Below the pieces are notes generated by a model. It was not told the DNA's origin, made no database searches, and worked only from the letters and a program-made list of their open reading frames with translations. Source: Proteromonas lacertae (Eukaryota > Sar > Bigyra > Opalinata > Proteromonadidae). From it: DNA of 64,000 nt. The stretch spans positions 18,122-82,121 of the forward strand of contig NGBS01001193.1 of the NCBI GenBank assembly GCA_002245135.1, in the 5' to 3' direction. The position numbers and the translations under genes were made by a program. Each line of letters opens with the position of its first letter. Within the stretch, counting starts at the first letter, position 1. Of this stretch, positions 51,269-61,687 are shown piece by piece.

Positions 51269-53224
51269 TTAATCTTTTTTTACCTCACTAAAAGAGAAAT
51301 AGGAATTTGAATTTGTCGCTGTTACCATAAAGTATACTGGAGAATCAATATCAGAATGTACTATCTTCTTTTCATTTCTATCATCATAATATCCAAGCTG
51401 TTTATTTTTTATATCAATTATAATTTTGTAAGTAGTATTGTTATTATCTGTTACAATATCATATTTCTTGTTTTCTTTTCCTTTGTTATCTCTTGTTGTA
51501 CATGCAGATATAATAATATTTGAACCACTACAGTTGATTGAATAAACTCCATCACTATATTGATCAAACACAATATAATCATTGATAGATGGAAATTCAA
51601 CTCTATTATTAATAGTTTCATAATTAATTTTTCTATTAGATTTATATCCTCTTTGAAACATATAATTGCACATTCTTTTTGTAATAGAAGAAGTATCAAT
51701 ACTCACATCAATAGATATAAAGCCATAATCATTTTCACATGTTACACAATATGTTTTGTTTTTGTTTTGTTTTACAGTTAAGTCTCCTGTATATTTATCA
51801 CATTCTATTTCATTATTATCAGTACAATTGATTGTAAATTCACATCCTTCTCCTATAAAACCACTTTTTATTATTAAAGGTATTGAATTGAATTGATAAT
51901 TCAAATATTCATATCCAAAGTATATTGGAGGAATGTTTCTTGTTTCATTACCCATCACATTTCGGTAAAACAAATTCTTGTTATTTGATTTAAAAGTATA
52001 GAATAATTCTTCACAAAATGAGTGGAATTTGGGTAAATATCTGTTATAACTATCAAATATATATTTATCTTCACACTTAAACTTCATCATAATTATTGAT
52101 TCAACTATAATAATAAATTAACAAATTAATATAATACTGTCATTACAGATGAGTAATAATGCTTTATTCACAGATTTTTTATCATTATTGCCTGATTCTC
52201 TCTTATACTCAGATGATAATACTTCCAACAATTCTTCTCTTACATCACTTACTATAATCAATAGAAAGTATAATTAATAAATACCATTATATTTTAAATT
52301 AAAATCATTTATTAAATCAACAGTATTTGATAAAGTATTTACGACTTTGTTTCTTAATAATTCAGGTATGAATTATTCTTACTCTTCACTTTTAAATTCT
52401 TTTAATCTGGCTTTGTATTCTTCTTCACTTTTTAACCATTTGTTATTCTTTATATGATGGCATAAGCAATAAGAGTAAAACAAATCATTAAATATTTCAT
52501 TATTTGTTGGTTTTGGATCTATATATAATCTGTTGAGAATTCTATCATCATCTTTTGCTAAGTCATTCAAATCATCTATCTCACTTTTTTCATCATTATC
52601 ACTTGTACGTTTGACTGGCAGTTTATCACTAAATTTATTTAACTGTTCAAGTATATAATCATCGCTTTTTATTGACAATTTATTTATAGATAATAAAAAT
52701 TTCAATAGTTCAACATTATTTTTCATTAACATTGTATTTTCTAACAATTTATATCCATATATTACCATATAATCTTTGAATATTTTCTTTAAATCGTCTA
52801 ATACAATTTCACAAGGAATTTTGTTATATATTTCTTGAATTAATTCTATGCTTAAACTTTCACCTAAGAATTGCTTGCATCTTTCAATTAATGCTGATTC
52901 ATTATAGCATATACTTACTATTAACACATCAACTACATTACTCTCATTTATTTCCACTTTTCCATAACCATAGTACCTCATTAGTACTTTAAATCCAGTT
53001 TTTGTGACATTATCACTAATTTTAATTTCACTATCTCGCTGTTCATCTTCCATTAATCTTCGAAGAGTTTCGTTCTTTTCTTTAACTAAACAAGAAACAC
53101 AAGGAATTCTTTCATCTTCCACAATAAAACAATCATCATCCAACCCTTTTTTTACTAAGTAATTTATTAAACCTTCCTCAGGAACAGGAAGGCTAAACTG
53201 ATTAATATTTCTTTGTAATGACAT
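51269..53224 (-). CDS. BTB/BACK-domain protein with putative Ig-like and beta-rich C-terminus (4 exons)
   Basis: Exons are 53224-52383, 52352-52285, 52251-52138 and 52104-51269. The introns are 30, 33 and 33 nt (GTAAGA...TAAG, GTATTT...ATAG, GTATTA...ATAG). Frame is kept at each junction, giving 619 aa. The N-terminal 120 residues read as a BTB fold (DDCFIVEDERIPCVSCLVKE, then DNVTKTGFKVLMRYYGYGKVE and NVVDVLIVSICYNESALIERC). BACK-like helices follow (SIELIQEIYNKIPCEIVLDD). In the last exon GEGCEFTINCTDNNEIECDKYTG-type sequence resembles bacterial/eukaryotic putative Ig (He_PIG) repeats, and YFMVTATNSNSYFSF near the end could be SPRY-like; both are weak calls. BTB proteins often serve as cullin-3 substrate adaptors, which is inference here. 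A TGAAACGAAC element lies about 23-32 bp upstream of the ATG. Confidence 0.75.
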
Positions 53225-53246
53225 TTTGTGTAATAATCAAAAATAT

Positions 53247-53256
53247 GTTCGTTTCA
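53247..53256 (-). promoter_or_regulatory. TGAAACGAAC element upstream of the BTB gene
   Basis: The core TGAAACG shared with the elements at 2841, 18503, 55096 and 63528 lies 23-32 nt upstream of the BTB start codon, in the same orientation. The last bases differ, so the match is weaker than the others. Confidence 0.35.
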
Positions 53257-53380
53257 TTTCTAACGGATTATAATTTTAAAACATAGTTAATCTTAATCCA
53301 ATATGATAGTATAACTGAATTATTTAAATTTATTATCTAATATTCATTTCCATTACTATAATACAAAATATATATGTTTA

Positions 53381-53550
53381 AAATGAAACGAATATTTTTC
53401 ATTAATTCTTTTGATTATTTTTCATAGAAGCAAAGTGGCAATAATAATAAAAGGATTATAATTATTCAATATTGAAGAATTTTTTCGATAATTCTTTCTT
53501 CTCTTCTTTTGATATTCCATCTATTTTAATTCTTTCTATAAATGAAAATG
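53381..53550. repeat. About 170-bp dispersed duplicate, copy 1
   Basis: Nearly identical to 56410-56579 (offset 3029). It contains the 3' end of the pseudokinase-LRR gene on the minus strand (last residues SKKFFNIE) and the sequence just downstream, including ATGAAACGAATATTTTTCAT on the plus strand. A few substitutions and one indel separate the copies. Confidence 0.85.
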
Positions 53551-55082
53551 TTTCTAAAAATGAGTATAACTCTATTTTATCTATATTTTCTTTTACAGTT
53601 ATTGATAAATCATATAATCTATAAAATACTTCTTTGTTTTCTCTCATTTATCTCAATTCTCTTTCATTCAATTCATTTCCTGACATATTTATACTTCTTA
53701 TAGATTATTTGTAATATATATTACATTATTTAATCCTTTTTCGCTCATTCCTATATCTATTCAAATCATATATTATATTAATACTTGATATATTTAGTCC
53801 ATATCTATATAATTTATATAAATTTTTACATATTATCTCTATTCCTTCATCTCCAATTGGATTATTATATATTGATATACAATCTACATCATATGGTAAA
53901 GAATCTGTTAATTCTTTTAATCCTTTATAACTAATCTTGTTAATGGATAAAACAAGTGTTTCATAATCAATCTGTTTAATTAATGTAATGTGAGAATCAT
54001 TAATGTTTAAATCTATTTCATTATACACTAATATTTATACTTGATAGATCATAATATTCCACTTCTTCATTTGTCCATAATGAATTTTTCATTTTTATAA
54101 ATGGATAATCATCTTCTTCTATTGATTTTGAACAAATTGATTTTAATCCTCTCATTCTGATATTATTTCCATTCAGATTTATTGTATACCATTCTTCAAG
54201 TGAATCAAGTTTATCTGTTAATAGTAACGCACTTTCATCATCTATTGAGATATTGCTCAAATTTAATCATCTTCTCCATATTTTAAACTTTCGCATATTT
54301 TCATCATTTCTTTTTTCAACTCTTTTAAACTCATTCTATCCTCTCTCTTCACTTTTAACATTCTTGCAATCATTTCTTTCATCATTTCATCACATTCTAC
54401 ATATAAACTGTATTTACATTTCAGAATATTATTCAATGTTCTAAACATATCATTATCTTCATTAAATGGTAATTTCTTACAAATCATTTCATATAATATA
54501 CATCCATATGACCAAATCACACTTCTTTCATTACATTCTAATCCATTCAATTTTTCAGGGCTTTTGAAGCATATATCATACACTCTCATATCTTCTTCTT
54601 TTCTCAACAAATCTAAGAATACATCACATATCTTAAGATGGTTGTCATTATCAAATACAACATTAGAGCTCTTCAAATTACCCATCACTATACCATATTC
54701 ACTCAATATCATCGCTATATTACATATTGAATTTATCTCTCTACATATTTCATCACTTGACACAGATTCACTTTGAATTATCTCTTCTAAATCTATACAG
54801 TAATAGCCTCTTTCCAAAATCATCATATTATCCCCGATTAATACCATTTCTAATCGATAAGTATATAATGAACAACAATCTAATAATGAATGGTTCTGCT
54901 CTTGAAATTCAACATTCATAATTCTTATCATTTTCATTTCTTCTACATTTCTAAAAAATAAATCTACTTCACTTTTACTCTTTTCTCTTCGATTACATAT
55001 CTATTATATTTCATACTTTCAGATCAGATATTCTATTCTTTAATATCTCTTCTATATCATTCAATTTAGATGAAAATGTCAT
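53462..55082 (-). pseudogene. Pseudokinase-LRR protein gene, disrupted in the LRR part (copy 1)
   Basis: Exon 1 is 55082-55017 (22 codons, MTFSSKLNDIEEILKNRI...). A candidate 16-nt intron 55016-55001 (GTATGAAATATAATAG) follows, then a kinase-like frame to 54263. Paralogue 2 has a 26-nt intron after exactly the same 22 codons, which supports this tiny one. The kinase fold is recognisable (GNLKSSNVVFD, KICDVFLD, FKSPEKLNG, VIWSYGCILYEM). It lacks the HRD aspartate (GN in place of RD), has DVF for DFG, and has no Asp before WSYG, so it is a pseudokinase. Leucine-rich repeats follow (NISIDDESALLLTDKL, NNPIGDEGIEIICKNL), but the frame shifts near 54260, 54025 and 53740 and in the 53647-53700 region, and there is a stop just before 53647. 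Either decay or indels broke it. Its last 28 residues recur at 56490. Confidence 0.7.
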
Positions 55083-55095
55083 TCTTTGAAAATTG

Positions 55096-55105
55096 AGTCG
55101 TTTCA
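55096..55105 (-). promoter_or_regulatory. TGAAACGACT element upstream of pseudokinase copy 1
   Basis: On the minus strand TGAAACGACTCAATTTTCAA ends a few nt before the ATG at 55082. It is almost the same as the element of copy 2 (TGAAACGACTCGATTTTCAA) and shares its core with both ZNHIT3 copies. Confidence 0.5.
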
Positions 55106-55361
55106 TTTTCACATTTTTCTTATTATTTCTGCATTCACTTATCTTAATAGTCTATTTACTATTATTATTATTTTAATTTTATGTATTCTATCTAAATTTG
55201 TGATATTGAAAGAATACACTTAGACTTAGTCTATTTTCTCTTCACAATTTACAAATCATCATTTCATGAGAAATTCGAATATTTTTGGATATAACTAATA
55301 ATTATCTTATATAAAACTTGATTAATATTTATTTATTTATTTAACATTAACTATTATTAAA

Positions 55362-56357
55362 TTAATCCATTGGACAATTCTTTAAATACTCAAATATTTT
55401 GGAAGGATAGTAATCTTCAGGTCTTTTATAATAATTATCAGCAAAAGGAGAATTCAATACTTTATCTATCCAACTTTTAGGAATTTTATCTACACCATTA
55501 TAACAACCTATTACTCCACCAACTATACAACAATTTGTGTCTGTATCACCTCCATAACTTAATACTAATTTCATTGCTTTTTCATATTCCATTTCATTAT
55601 ATAAACAATAAAACGTTAGTTGAAAAGCATGTTTTATATAGCCTATATCTTTTAGACAATTTATATTTAATTTTATATTATTCTTTTCATCCATTTTTAT
55701 TAAACTATTCTTAAACCATTCTATTATTTCTTCATTCTTGATTTTATATAAATATTCTTCACATTTCTTTATCGCATTATCTTTATCATGAACTTTTCTT
55801 ATTAGCTCACTTACACATATATTATATATACCACAAATTATTCCACATTTTTCATTACTGTGAGTTAGTTTACTATCCATTACACTATATTCATAAATTT
55901 TATCATTACTTTCATTGTGATACCATATACCAATTGGATTACATCGCATTAAACAACCATTCGCTAAAGAACAAGGATTATTATCTTTACATATTTTCAT
56001 TAGTTCTCTTTCATTTATTTTATCAAAATCTAAGTTACTTAATTTATACAACGCATTGTGAGTTGCGGATCCTATATCAAATGGATTAGATAACATCCAA
56101 TCTACATAGTTTTTTGCGATTTTTAGTATAGGAAATGGACTTGGTTTTTCTGAAATACTTTTACTCAGTTTCAGTTGCATTTCACTATCATCAGTTATTT
56201 GACCTGCACCTATACTTTTCAATAAACCATATGGAAATTCACAAGCTTCGTCAATGTCTTTTTCACTAGGAAGTGTGGATCTAAATTCCCAAAATGATCC
56301 TAATGCATCACCGATCATAGATCCTAATAAACTACCTTCTATGTATTTTCTCTTCAT
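55362..56357 (-). CDS. ADP-ribosylglycohydrolase (DraG/ARH family)
   Basis: This enzyme family removes ADP-ribose from modified proteins or cleaves ADP-ribose bonds with two magnesium ions. Metal-binding motifs are present in order: GSLLGSMIGDALGSFWEF at the start, GAGQITDDSEMQL (the TDD[S/T] motif), and SYGGDTDTNCCIVGGVIGC near the C-terminus (GGDTDT motif). Length is 331 aa, in the family range. I prefer the ATG at 56357 (MKRKYIEGSLLG) to the in-frame ATG at 56411 because it places the conserved block at the very N-terminus as usual. The added 18 residues are only Phe/Tyr/Ile-rich. No intron is needed. DraG-type enzymes are common in bacteria and in protists, so transfer cannot be judged here. 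Its 5' end is close to a repeat carrying TGAAACG. Confidence 0.9.
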   Translation of the reverse strand: MKRKYIEGSLLGSMIGDALGSFWEFRSTLPSEKDIDEACEFPYGLLKSIGAGQITDDSEMQLKLSKSISEKPSPFPILKIAKNYVDWMLSNPFDIGSATHNALYKLSNLDFDKINERELMKICKDNNPCSLANGCLMRCNPIGIWYHNESNDKIYEYSVMDSKLTHSNEKCGIICGIYNICVSELIRKVHDKDNAIKKCEEYLYKIKNEEIIEWFKNSLIKMDEKNNIKLNINCLKDIGYIKHAFQLTFYCLYNEMEYEKAMKLVLSYGGDTDTNCCIVGGVIGCYNGVDKIPKSWIDKVLNSPFADNYYKRPEDYYPSKIFEYLKNCPMD

Positions 56358-56409
56358 AATATAGAAGAAAATGATGAAATTAAAAAAATAACTAAAATAT
56401 ATGTGTTTC

Positions 56410-56579
56410 AAATGAAACGAATATTTTTCATTAATTCTTTTGATTATTTTTCATAGAAACAAATTTGCAATAAAATAATAGGATTATAATTATTCAATAT
56501 TGAAGAATTTTTTCGATAATTCTTTCTTCTCTTCTTCTGATATTCCATCTATTTTAATTCTTTCTATAAATGAAAATAT
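56410..56579. repeat. About 170-bp dispersed duplicate, copy 2
   Basis: Second copy of 53381-53550, placed between the ADP-ribosylglycohydrolase and the SET/MYND gene. After it, the sequence TTCTTATTATTTCTGCATTC matches 55116-55136, which lies upstream of pseudokinase copy 1. So both the 3' tail and upstream sequence of that locus are represented here. Confidence 0.85.
56490..56576 (-). pseudogene. Fragment: 3' end of a pseudokinase-LRR gene
   Basis: About 28 codons read FSFIERIKIDGISEEEKKEL and end SKKFFNIE with a stop at 56490. They differ from the tail of copy 1 (53462) by one residue (E for K). Upstream, the frame turns into unrelated hydrophobic sequence. This is a left-over of duplication, not a gene by itself. 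Confidence 0.75.
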
Positions 56580-56715
56580 TTTTCTTATTATTTCTGCATT
56601 CACTAAACTTAATATAGAAAATTCATTATCAGCAAAAATATAGTGAACTATCATTTCAATATATGTAAATAAAACAACATAAAACTCAAAATACAAAAGA
56701 TTAACAATATATTGT

Positions 56716-58558
56716 CTATTTCAAGGATTTCAGTTCAAATAACGTCTCTTCAGCTTTAATAGTAGAAATATATTCATCACCATACAATATCTTTCTCACT
56801 CTTACACATTCCTCCATTGCCTCTATTCCATCTTTTATCATTATTTTCTTCACTTTATTTGGGAGTTTTCCACCATTACTGCATTTAAAATACACTACTT
56901 CACCTAGAGCTTCAAGAAAATTACATCTTTCTAAGTATAAACGAGGATAAAACCCATCAATACATTTCAATATACTTTTTATGTATTTATAACATCCTAA
57001 ATAGTCTTTATCTCTTCTCATTCGATTGTTTAAATAACATAATAAATTATAAACAAACACATGTCTAGAATGTAAAGCATACTCATTTTTATATTTTCCA
57101 CTGTTTCTATTACCATTATTATTATTATTATTTGTCACATTAAATTCATTATCATCATATAAAGTATATTCTTTTAAAAAATTCTATTATATATTATTAT
57201 ATAATATATATATACTAAAGCAGGTTCTTTTCCATCTTCTTTGCTATTTATTCCTAATTCACTTATGGCTATTGAATATTTTGACATTACATTAGTCATA
57301 TAATCATGAACTGACTTCAATTCATAAAATGATTGACATTTCTTACATATCAAATGACTAATTTCTAATCTTTTAAAGTTTTCTAAATGATTTATTTCTT
57401 CTTCAATTTCTTTCTTTTTATTTTCATCTTTACAATTCTCTAAATCTTTCTTTAAACTGTTCATTCTTTTTTCCCTTTTTTCTCTTTTCTTTTTATTATC
57501 ATATTCTTTCATTGTTAATAATATTCCTTCTTCACCACATTTTACACAGCAAATTCCTTCAATCATATCATCCACTTCACTTCCATTTTTACATCTTTCA
57601 CATTCACAATTAAAACTCTTTTCTCTGAATAATGTTTCATTTCTTAAATCTCTATGTTGATATAAATCAATATAAGCAACTGTCAATTCTTCACCTGATT
57701 TGATATTCTTCATCGCTCTTACGATTAATTCATTATTGTATGAATAAAACATACAATTTGGATTACAACTATGATTAAATAATGAAGATTTTGGACAGAG
57801 ACAGATGGATATTATTGTATTCTCACCATTCATATCAGTTACTCCATGACTGTTATAATTGATTTTGTTTACTATTGATAAAGCTTCTTTTTCATCTACT
57901 CGATATTGTTCTTTTATCATTTCCATTCCTTTACGTAATTTACTACATATTTTTTCATTGTCTTTGTCTACTGAATACATTTGTTGAACATCTTCATAAT
58001 TTGTGACAATTTCACCATTTTTGGACTATTTGATAATATATACTAATATTTATACTCTTCTTGGTAATTTTCGACAGACTATAATTTTGAATGTCAAAAA
58101 CAACAAGTCTAGTGAAACATCTTTATCACACTCATTTGGTAAGTCTTTATATAAATTACACAGCAATCTATGATAGATATCAGAATTTTGACACTCAGCT
58201 GAACAGTAGAAGACTTGATTACATCTATTTCATTATACAATTTCATTTATACTCACCACAATAATATTGCAATCTTTTAATTTCTTGACAGCAATGAGCG
58301 CAATACTTCGCTGCATATTCTCGAAGAACTTGATATGCAAACGGTTGCTCCTAAAGTATAACCCTTAATTTATACCCTGAATATTAGATCTCCTTCATTG
58401 ATATCTTTAGTTGCTAAACAATGTCTACCTAATCTTTTGTTCTTTTTAACTATAACATTATCGCCAATGTTAAAGTTTACGAATTTTCTATGATATATCA
58501 AATAATTTATCAATTACTCCTCAGCTACTTTCTTTTCTGGTGGATTTTCTGTTGACAT
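56716..58558 (-). CDS. SET and MYND domain protein, SMYD-like lysine methyltransferase (6 exons)
   Basis: Exons are 58558-58518, 58487-58376, 58350-58253, 58224-58056, 58025-57216 and 57183-56716. Introns are 30, 25, 28, 30 and 32 nt, all restoring frame, giving 565 aa. The spliced product shows the SMYD order. A SET N-part (GRHCLATKDINEGDLIFREQ) is followed by a MYND zinc finger (YCAHCCQEIKRLQYYCGECN, then FYCSAECQNSDIYHRLLC). The SET core follows (FNHSCNPNCMFYSY, GEELTVAYIDLYQHR), then post-SET CECERCKNG, and a C-terminal helical TPR-like part (FYPRLYLERCNFLEALGEVV, then RKILYGDEY). A Lys/Glu-rich coiled coil (KKREKREKRMNSLKKDLENC) is inserted after the post-SET cysteines. SMYD enzymes methylate histone or non-histone lysines; the substrate here is unknown. 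The gene is divergent from the sugar porter across 118 bp. Confidence 0.93.
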
Positions 58559-58676
58559 AAAACCTTAAAAACAGAAATGTGATTTTCAAAAGGTTTGACT
58601 TTCGATCAAGCCGATCCAATAAAAACACGGTCAAACATACACGACTTTACATCTTCAATTACATCAAATTATAAAA
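58559..58676. promoter_or_regulatory. Divergent promoter of the SET/MYND and sugar porter genes
   Basis: Only 118 bp separate the two start codons. A perfect 7-bp inverted repeat, GTTTGAC at 58593-58599 and GTCAAAC at 58630-58636, lies near the centre, one arm facing each gene. It could bind a shared regulator; this is inference from position and symmetry. Confidence 0.4.
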
Positions 58677-60330
58677 ATGCAATTAACAAACTTAAAGCCT
58701 TTAATTATACCTAGTACAGATATTATTTTATTGTTTAAGTTGTTCTGAATGTCTTCTGTGGTTTAATATGTGGTTATAGCAGTGGTGTAGTATCTGGAAT
58801 GCATGTTCCAGTTATTAAATTCACCTATTTCAACAATGATGTTAGTTCAAACACTCTATCTTTCTATTATGTTTGTTTAAGAGTATTTCATTCCATGATT
58901 AGGGTTTATTTACCGCTTGTCTTCTTTTTGGAATGATTGCAGGATCAAGTTTAGGTGTATGGATTGGAAATTTATTTGGAAGAAGAATTGTATGTAATCT
59001 GAAAAATAACTGATTTTTAGGGATTATTTTTAGCTGGTTTAATCAGCATGATTGTACCAATTGTAATGTGTTTTGTTGAAAATTATTGGGGTGCTTTTGT
59101 CTTAAGAATCATATTAGGTTTTGGTAATGGATTATGTTCTTGTCTTGGTCCATTATATGTAACAGAAACAGTAGCAGCAAAGTATCGTGGAAGAGTAGGA
59201 TCTGCCTTCCAATGTGCAATTACATTTGGTTTAGTTTTAGCAGTATATCAATAAATGATCTTATAATTATTTTAATAGTATTTGTCAAACTATGTGTTTG
59301 CTAAAGGTGATTACGATGAAGATAAAGCATTAGAAATGTGGCAATGGGCTACCCAATATGGAATAGGTGGAATATTCGGATTAGGCTTATTAATAACATT
59401 AATATGGACAAAAGAAACAGAAGTGTGGAAAAATATGAGATTTGGAAAGAAAGAAAATAAGAAAAATCATAATAAATTGAATATGGGTAAGAATATGAAT
59501 AAAAATACTGAAAAAGATAATTCTTTAGCTGCTGCTCCACAGATTATTGATGTAAAAACTCCAGTCAATGATGTACTAACACCAAACGTATATTATCATT
59601 GTTATTGATTTATAGGCTAAAGTTAAATATGCATTCTTTGGAATTATATTGGGAGGAATCTGTCAATTATCAGGTATTAATTCAGTTATTTTCTATTCTG
59701 CTTCTATCCTAAATGGTGTTGGATTAAAGAATGTATAAATATTCATCTATTTTATATATCATTTATATATATATATAGCCACTTGTTGGTGCTTTAGTAT
59801 TTGTTGGTTTATGGAACTTTGTTTCAGTTTTAATCATTTTACCATTCTTAGATAAATTTGGAAGAAGGCCATTGATGATTAGCACATTTGCAGGAATGAC
59901 AGTTGGTAATATTGTCTTAGCATTATCCTATGTATTTGATATTAGTGAATTAGCTGTTGTTGGAATTGTAGTGTTTTTATTTATGTTTGAATGTGGTCCT
60001 GGATGTCTATTTTGGGTTATAGCCAGTGAAGCATTCCCTTCAACATGGAGAGAAATCGGTTTATCAATTTGTGTAAGTGCTAATAATCTAGCTAATATTG
60101 CTGTATCATTTGGCTTCCCTGTTGTACAAGAGTATACTGGAGCTGCTGTAGCTTTCTTTATATTTGCTGGAGTCGCTTTATTTGGAACTATATTCCTGTT
60201 CTTCTGTTTACCTGAAAGTAGTGGTGAATTAGATAAAAAACCAGTTGTTGTTCAGAAGCTAGAAGGAAATGTCATATCTATTCCTGGAGGAGAAAAACCT
60301 CCACAAGTTGAAATACCCTCAGTAGCATAA
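58677..60330 (+). CDS. MFS sugar porter (glucose-transporter-like), 7 exons
   Basis: Exons are 58677-58713, 58740-58870, 58903-58989, 59021-59242, 59279-59587, 59616-59732 and 59779-60330. Introns are 26, 32, 31, 36, 28 and 46 nt; five are phase 0 and the first is phase 1. The product is 484 aa, normal for the family. Sugar-porter signatures appear in order: GYSSGVVSGM in helix 1, NLFGRRI in loop 2-3, GPLYVTETVAAKYRGRVGS after helix 4, QLSGINSVIFYS in helix 7, DKFGRRPLM in loop 8-9, ASEAFPSTWREIG in helix 10-11, and FFCLPESSGE at the end (PESKG/PETKG-like). The central loop is Lys/Asn-rich. It probably carries hexoses across the plasma membrane. The first intron (GTACAG...TAAG) deviates most from the local consensus, but splicing gives a continuous N-terminus, MQLTNLKPLIIPIVLNVFCG. 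Confidence 0.94.
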
Positions 60331-60726
60331 TTAATACTCTTTCTATTAAATTGTATATCTTTGTTTTTTTTGTTGTGTTTTATGCTAGCTTTAAGCATAA
60401 TATAACGAATTTACACTAAAATAAACACTATATTATATAAAGACTCTTTAGTGAAGTTTCATCTCAATTAAGTGATTTGTAATAAAATTTAAGTGAGATA
60501 ATGTTTATAATAATTTTAAAAAGCATACATATCACTCTAACATGAACATTATTGGAAGCTTTTATCATACAAAATCTCTTTCAAGTTGTTCAATACACAG
60601 ATAAAGTAACAATAATTGCAATCAATTTTACTAAATGCTCCAATTGCGTCGCTATACAAAATGACATAAAAATTTTAAATCAACATTCGTTATACAATTG
60701 ATGTGGTATTATTTATTTATTTAAAA
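60331..60726. other. Intergenic stretch, no gene seen
   Basis: AT-rich sequence between the sugar porter stop and the zinc-knuckle gene. Just after the porter stop is a T/G-rich stretch (TTTGTTTTTTTTGTTGTG) that may belong to a 3'-end signal. No reading frame or repeat stands out. Confidence 0.5.
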
Positions 60727-61248
60727 ATGATTGTTAAGTATTATTTTTAAAATTTATTAACATAGATGTACTTCTTGTAAATGTAATCGTAAGATCTCAG
60801 ATTTTGGGAAGTATTACGTAGGGTATTAATCATTATGAACTAATATACTAGAGGGATGAAGAAAACCTGCAATTTCTGCTTAGAAAGAAAAATGAAAAAC
60901 AGGATAGAAAAGCAGTTAGCCAATTCAAAGCTCAGAAGACCCAGAACACGACATTATGATCCAGAAGATGATAATATGATAGAAAGTGATAGTAAAGAAG
61001 GAGAAGATAAGACAGTCATGGAGAATAACAAGACAAATGTACCAAGAAAAGAGGAAATTCCAGATTTGAGTGAAACAATTAAAGTGATAAAGCCAATTCC
61101 AATCAAAAGATGTGCACCTCAAAATTCTAATATATCATTGCTTTGTCCAAAAATATTGATTATTCATAAACCAACAGTATGGTTAAAAATTACTAAATTA
61201 ACTACTTTTAAAGGCAAAAAATCAAATATAATTGTTTTAAGGAATTAG
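60727..61248 (+). CDS. Small basic zinc-knuckle protein (3 exons)
   Basis: Exons are 60727-60737, 60766-60810 and 60852-61248, with introns of 28 nt (GTATTA...ATAG) and 41 nt (GTATTA...CTAG), both phase 2. The product is 150 aa. Splicing creates two CxxC pairs, KCTSCKCNRKISDF and GMKKTCNFCLERKMKNR. This resembles the short zinc-binding modules (CxxC, then F, then KTCxxC) found at the N-terminus of many protist and fungal proteins of unknown role. A basic stretch follows (NSKLRRPRTRHYDPEDD), then an acidic linker (MIESDSKEGED) and a C-terminal part without a recognised fold (KRCAPQNSNISLLCP). A nuclear or nucleic-acid-binding role is a guess. Confidence 0.7.
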
Positions 61249-61687
61249 ATCATTGTTATATGAATATTTATTTATTTGTACTTCTATCTTACGTTTTATA
61301 TATCATTTCATAGTTGCTTCTATTGTTTGTATGGGATAGTATGTTGTTATTAATCATTAATTCTTTGATTATCTTTCGTAATCAACAATTCCATTGCATT
61401 TGGAATTAATATTATTATCGCTTCTATCAAATTCTTCAATGTTTCATCAATATTTTTTAACCAATAATTCCTATTTCATTTCCATTTAATACAAGAGATT
61501 TAAGATTTACAAATCAAGATAAATTGTTTATTATTATGTCAATACTTTTATATGTTAGCTAATTATCTATATAATAGAAGAATAATGAATTATACTACTC
61601 AGGTATAATTTTTCTATTTCTCCTACTTCGTTTGAAAAAAATCATCATCAATTTCTAAATCATGCAAATCTAATTCATTGTAGTGTT
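61249..61687. other. Intergenic stretch and possible LRR remnants
   Basis: Region between the zinc-knuckle gene (plus) and the tail of pseudokinase copy 2 (minus, convergent). TGTTTGT at 61324-61330 is about 76 nt after the zinc-knuckle stop. The part nearest 61690 may hold further decayed LRR codons on the minus strand, but I cannot place a frame. Confidence 0.35.
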
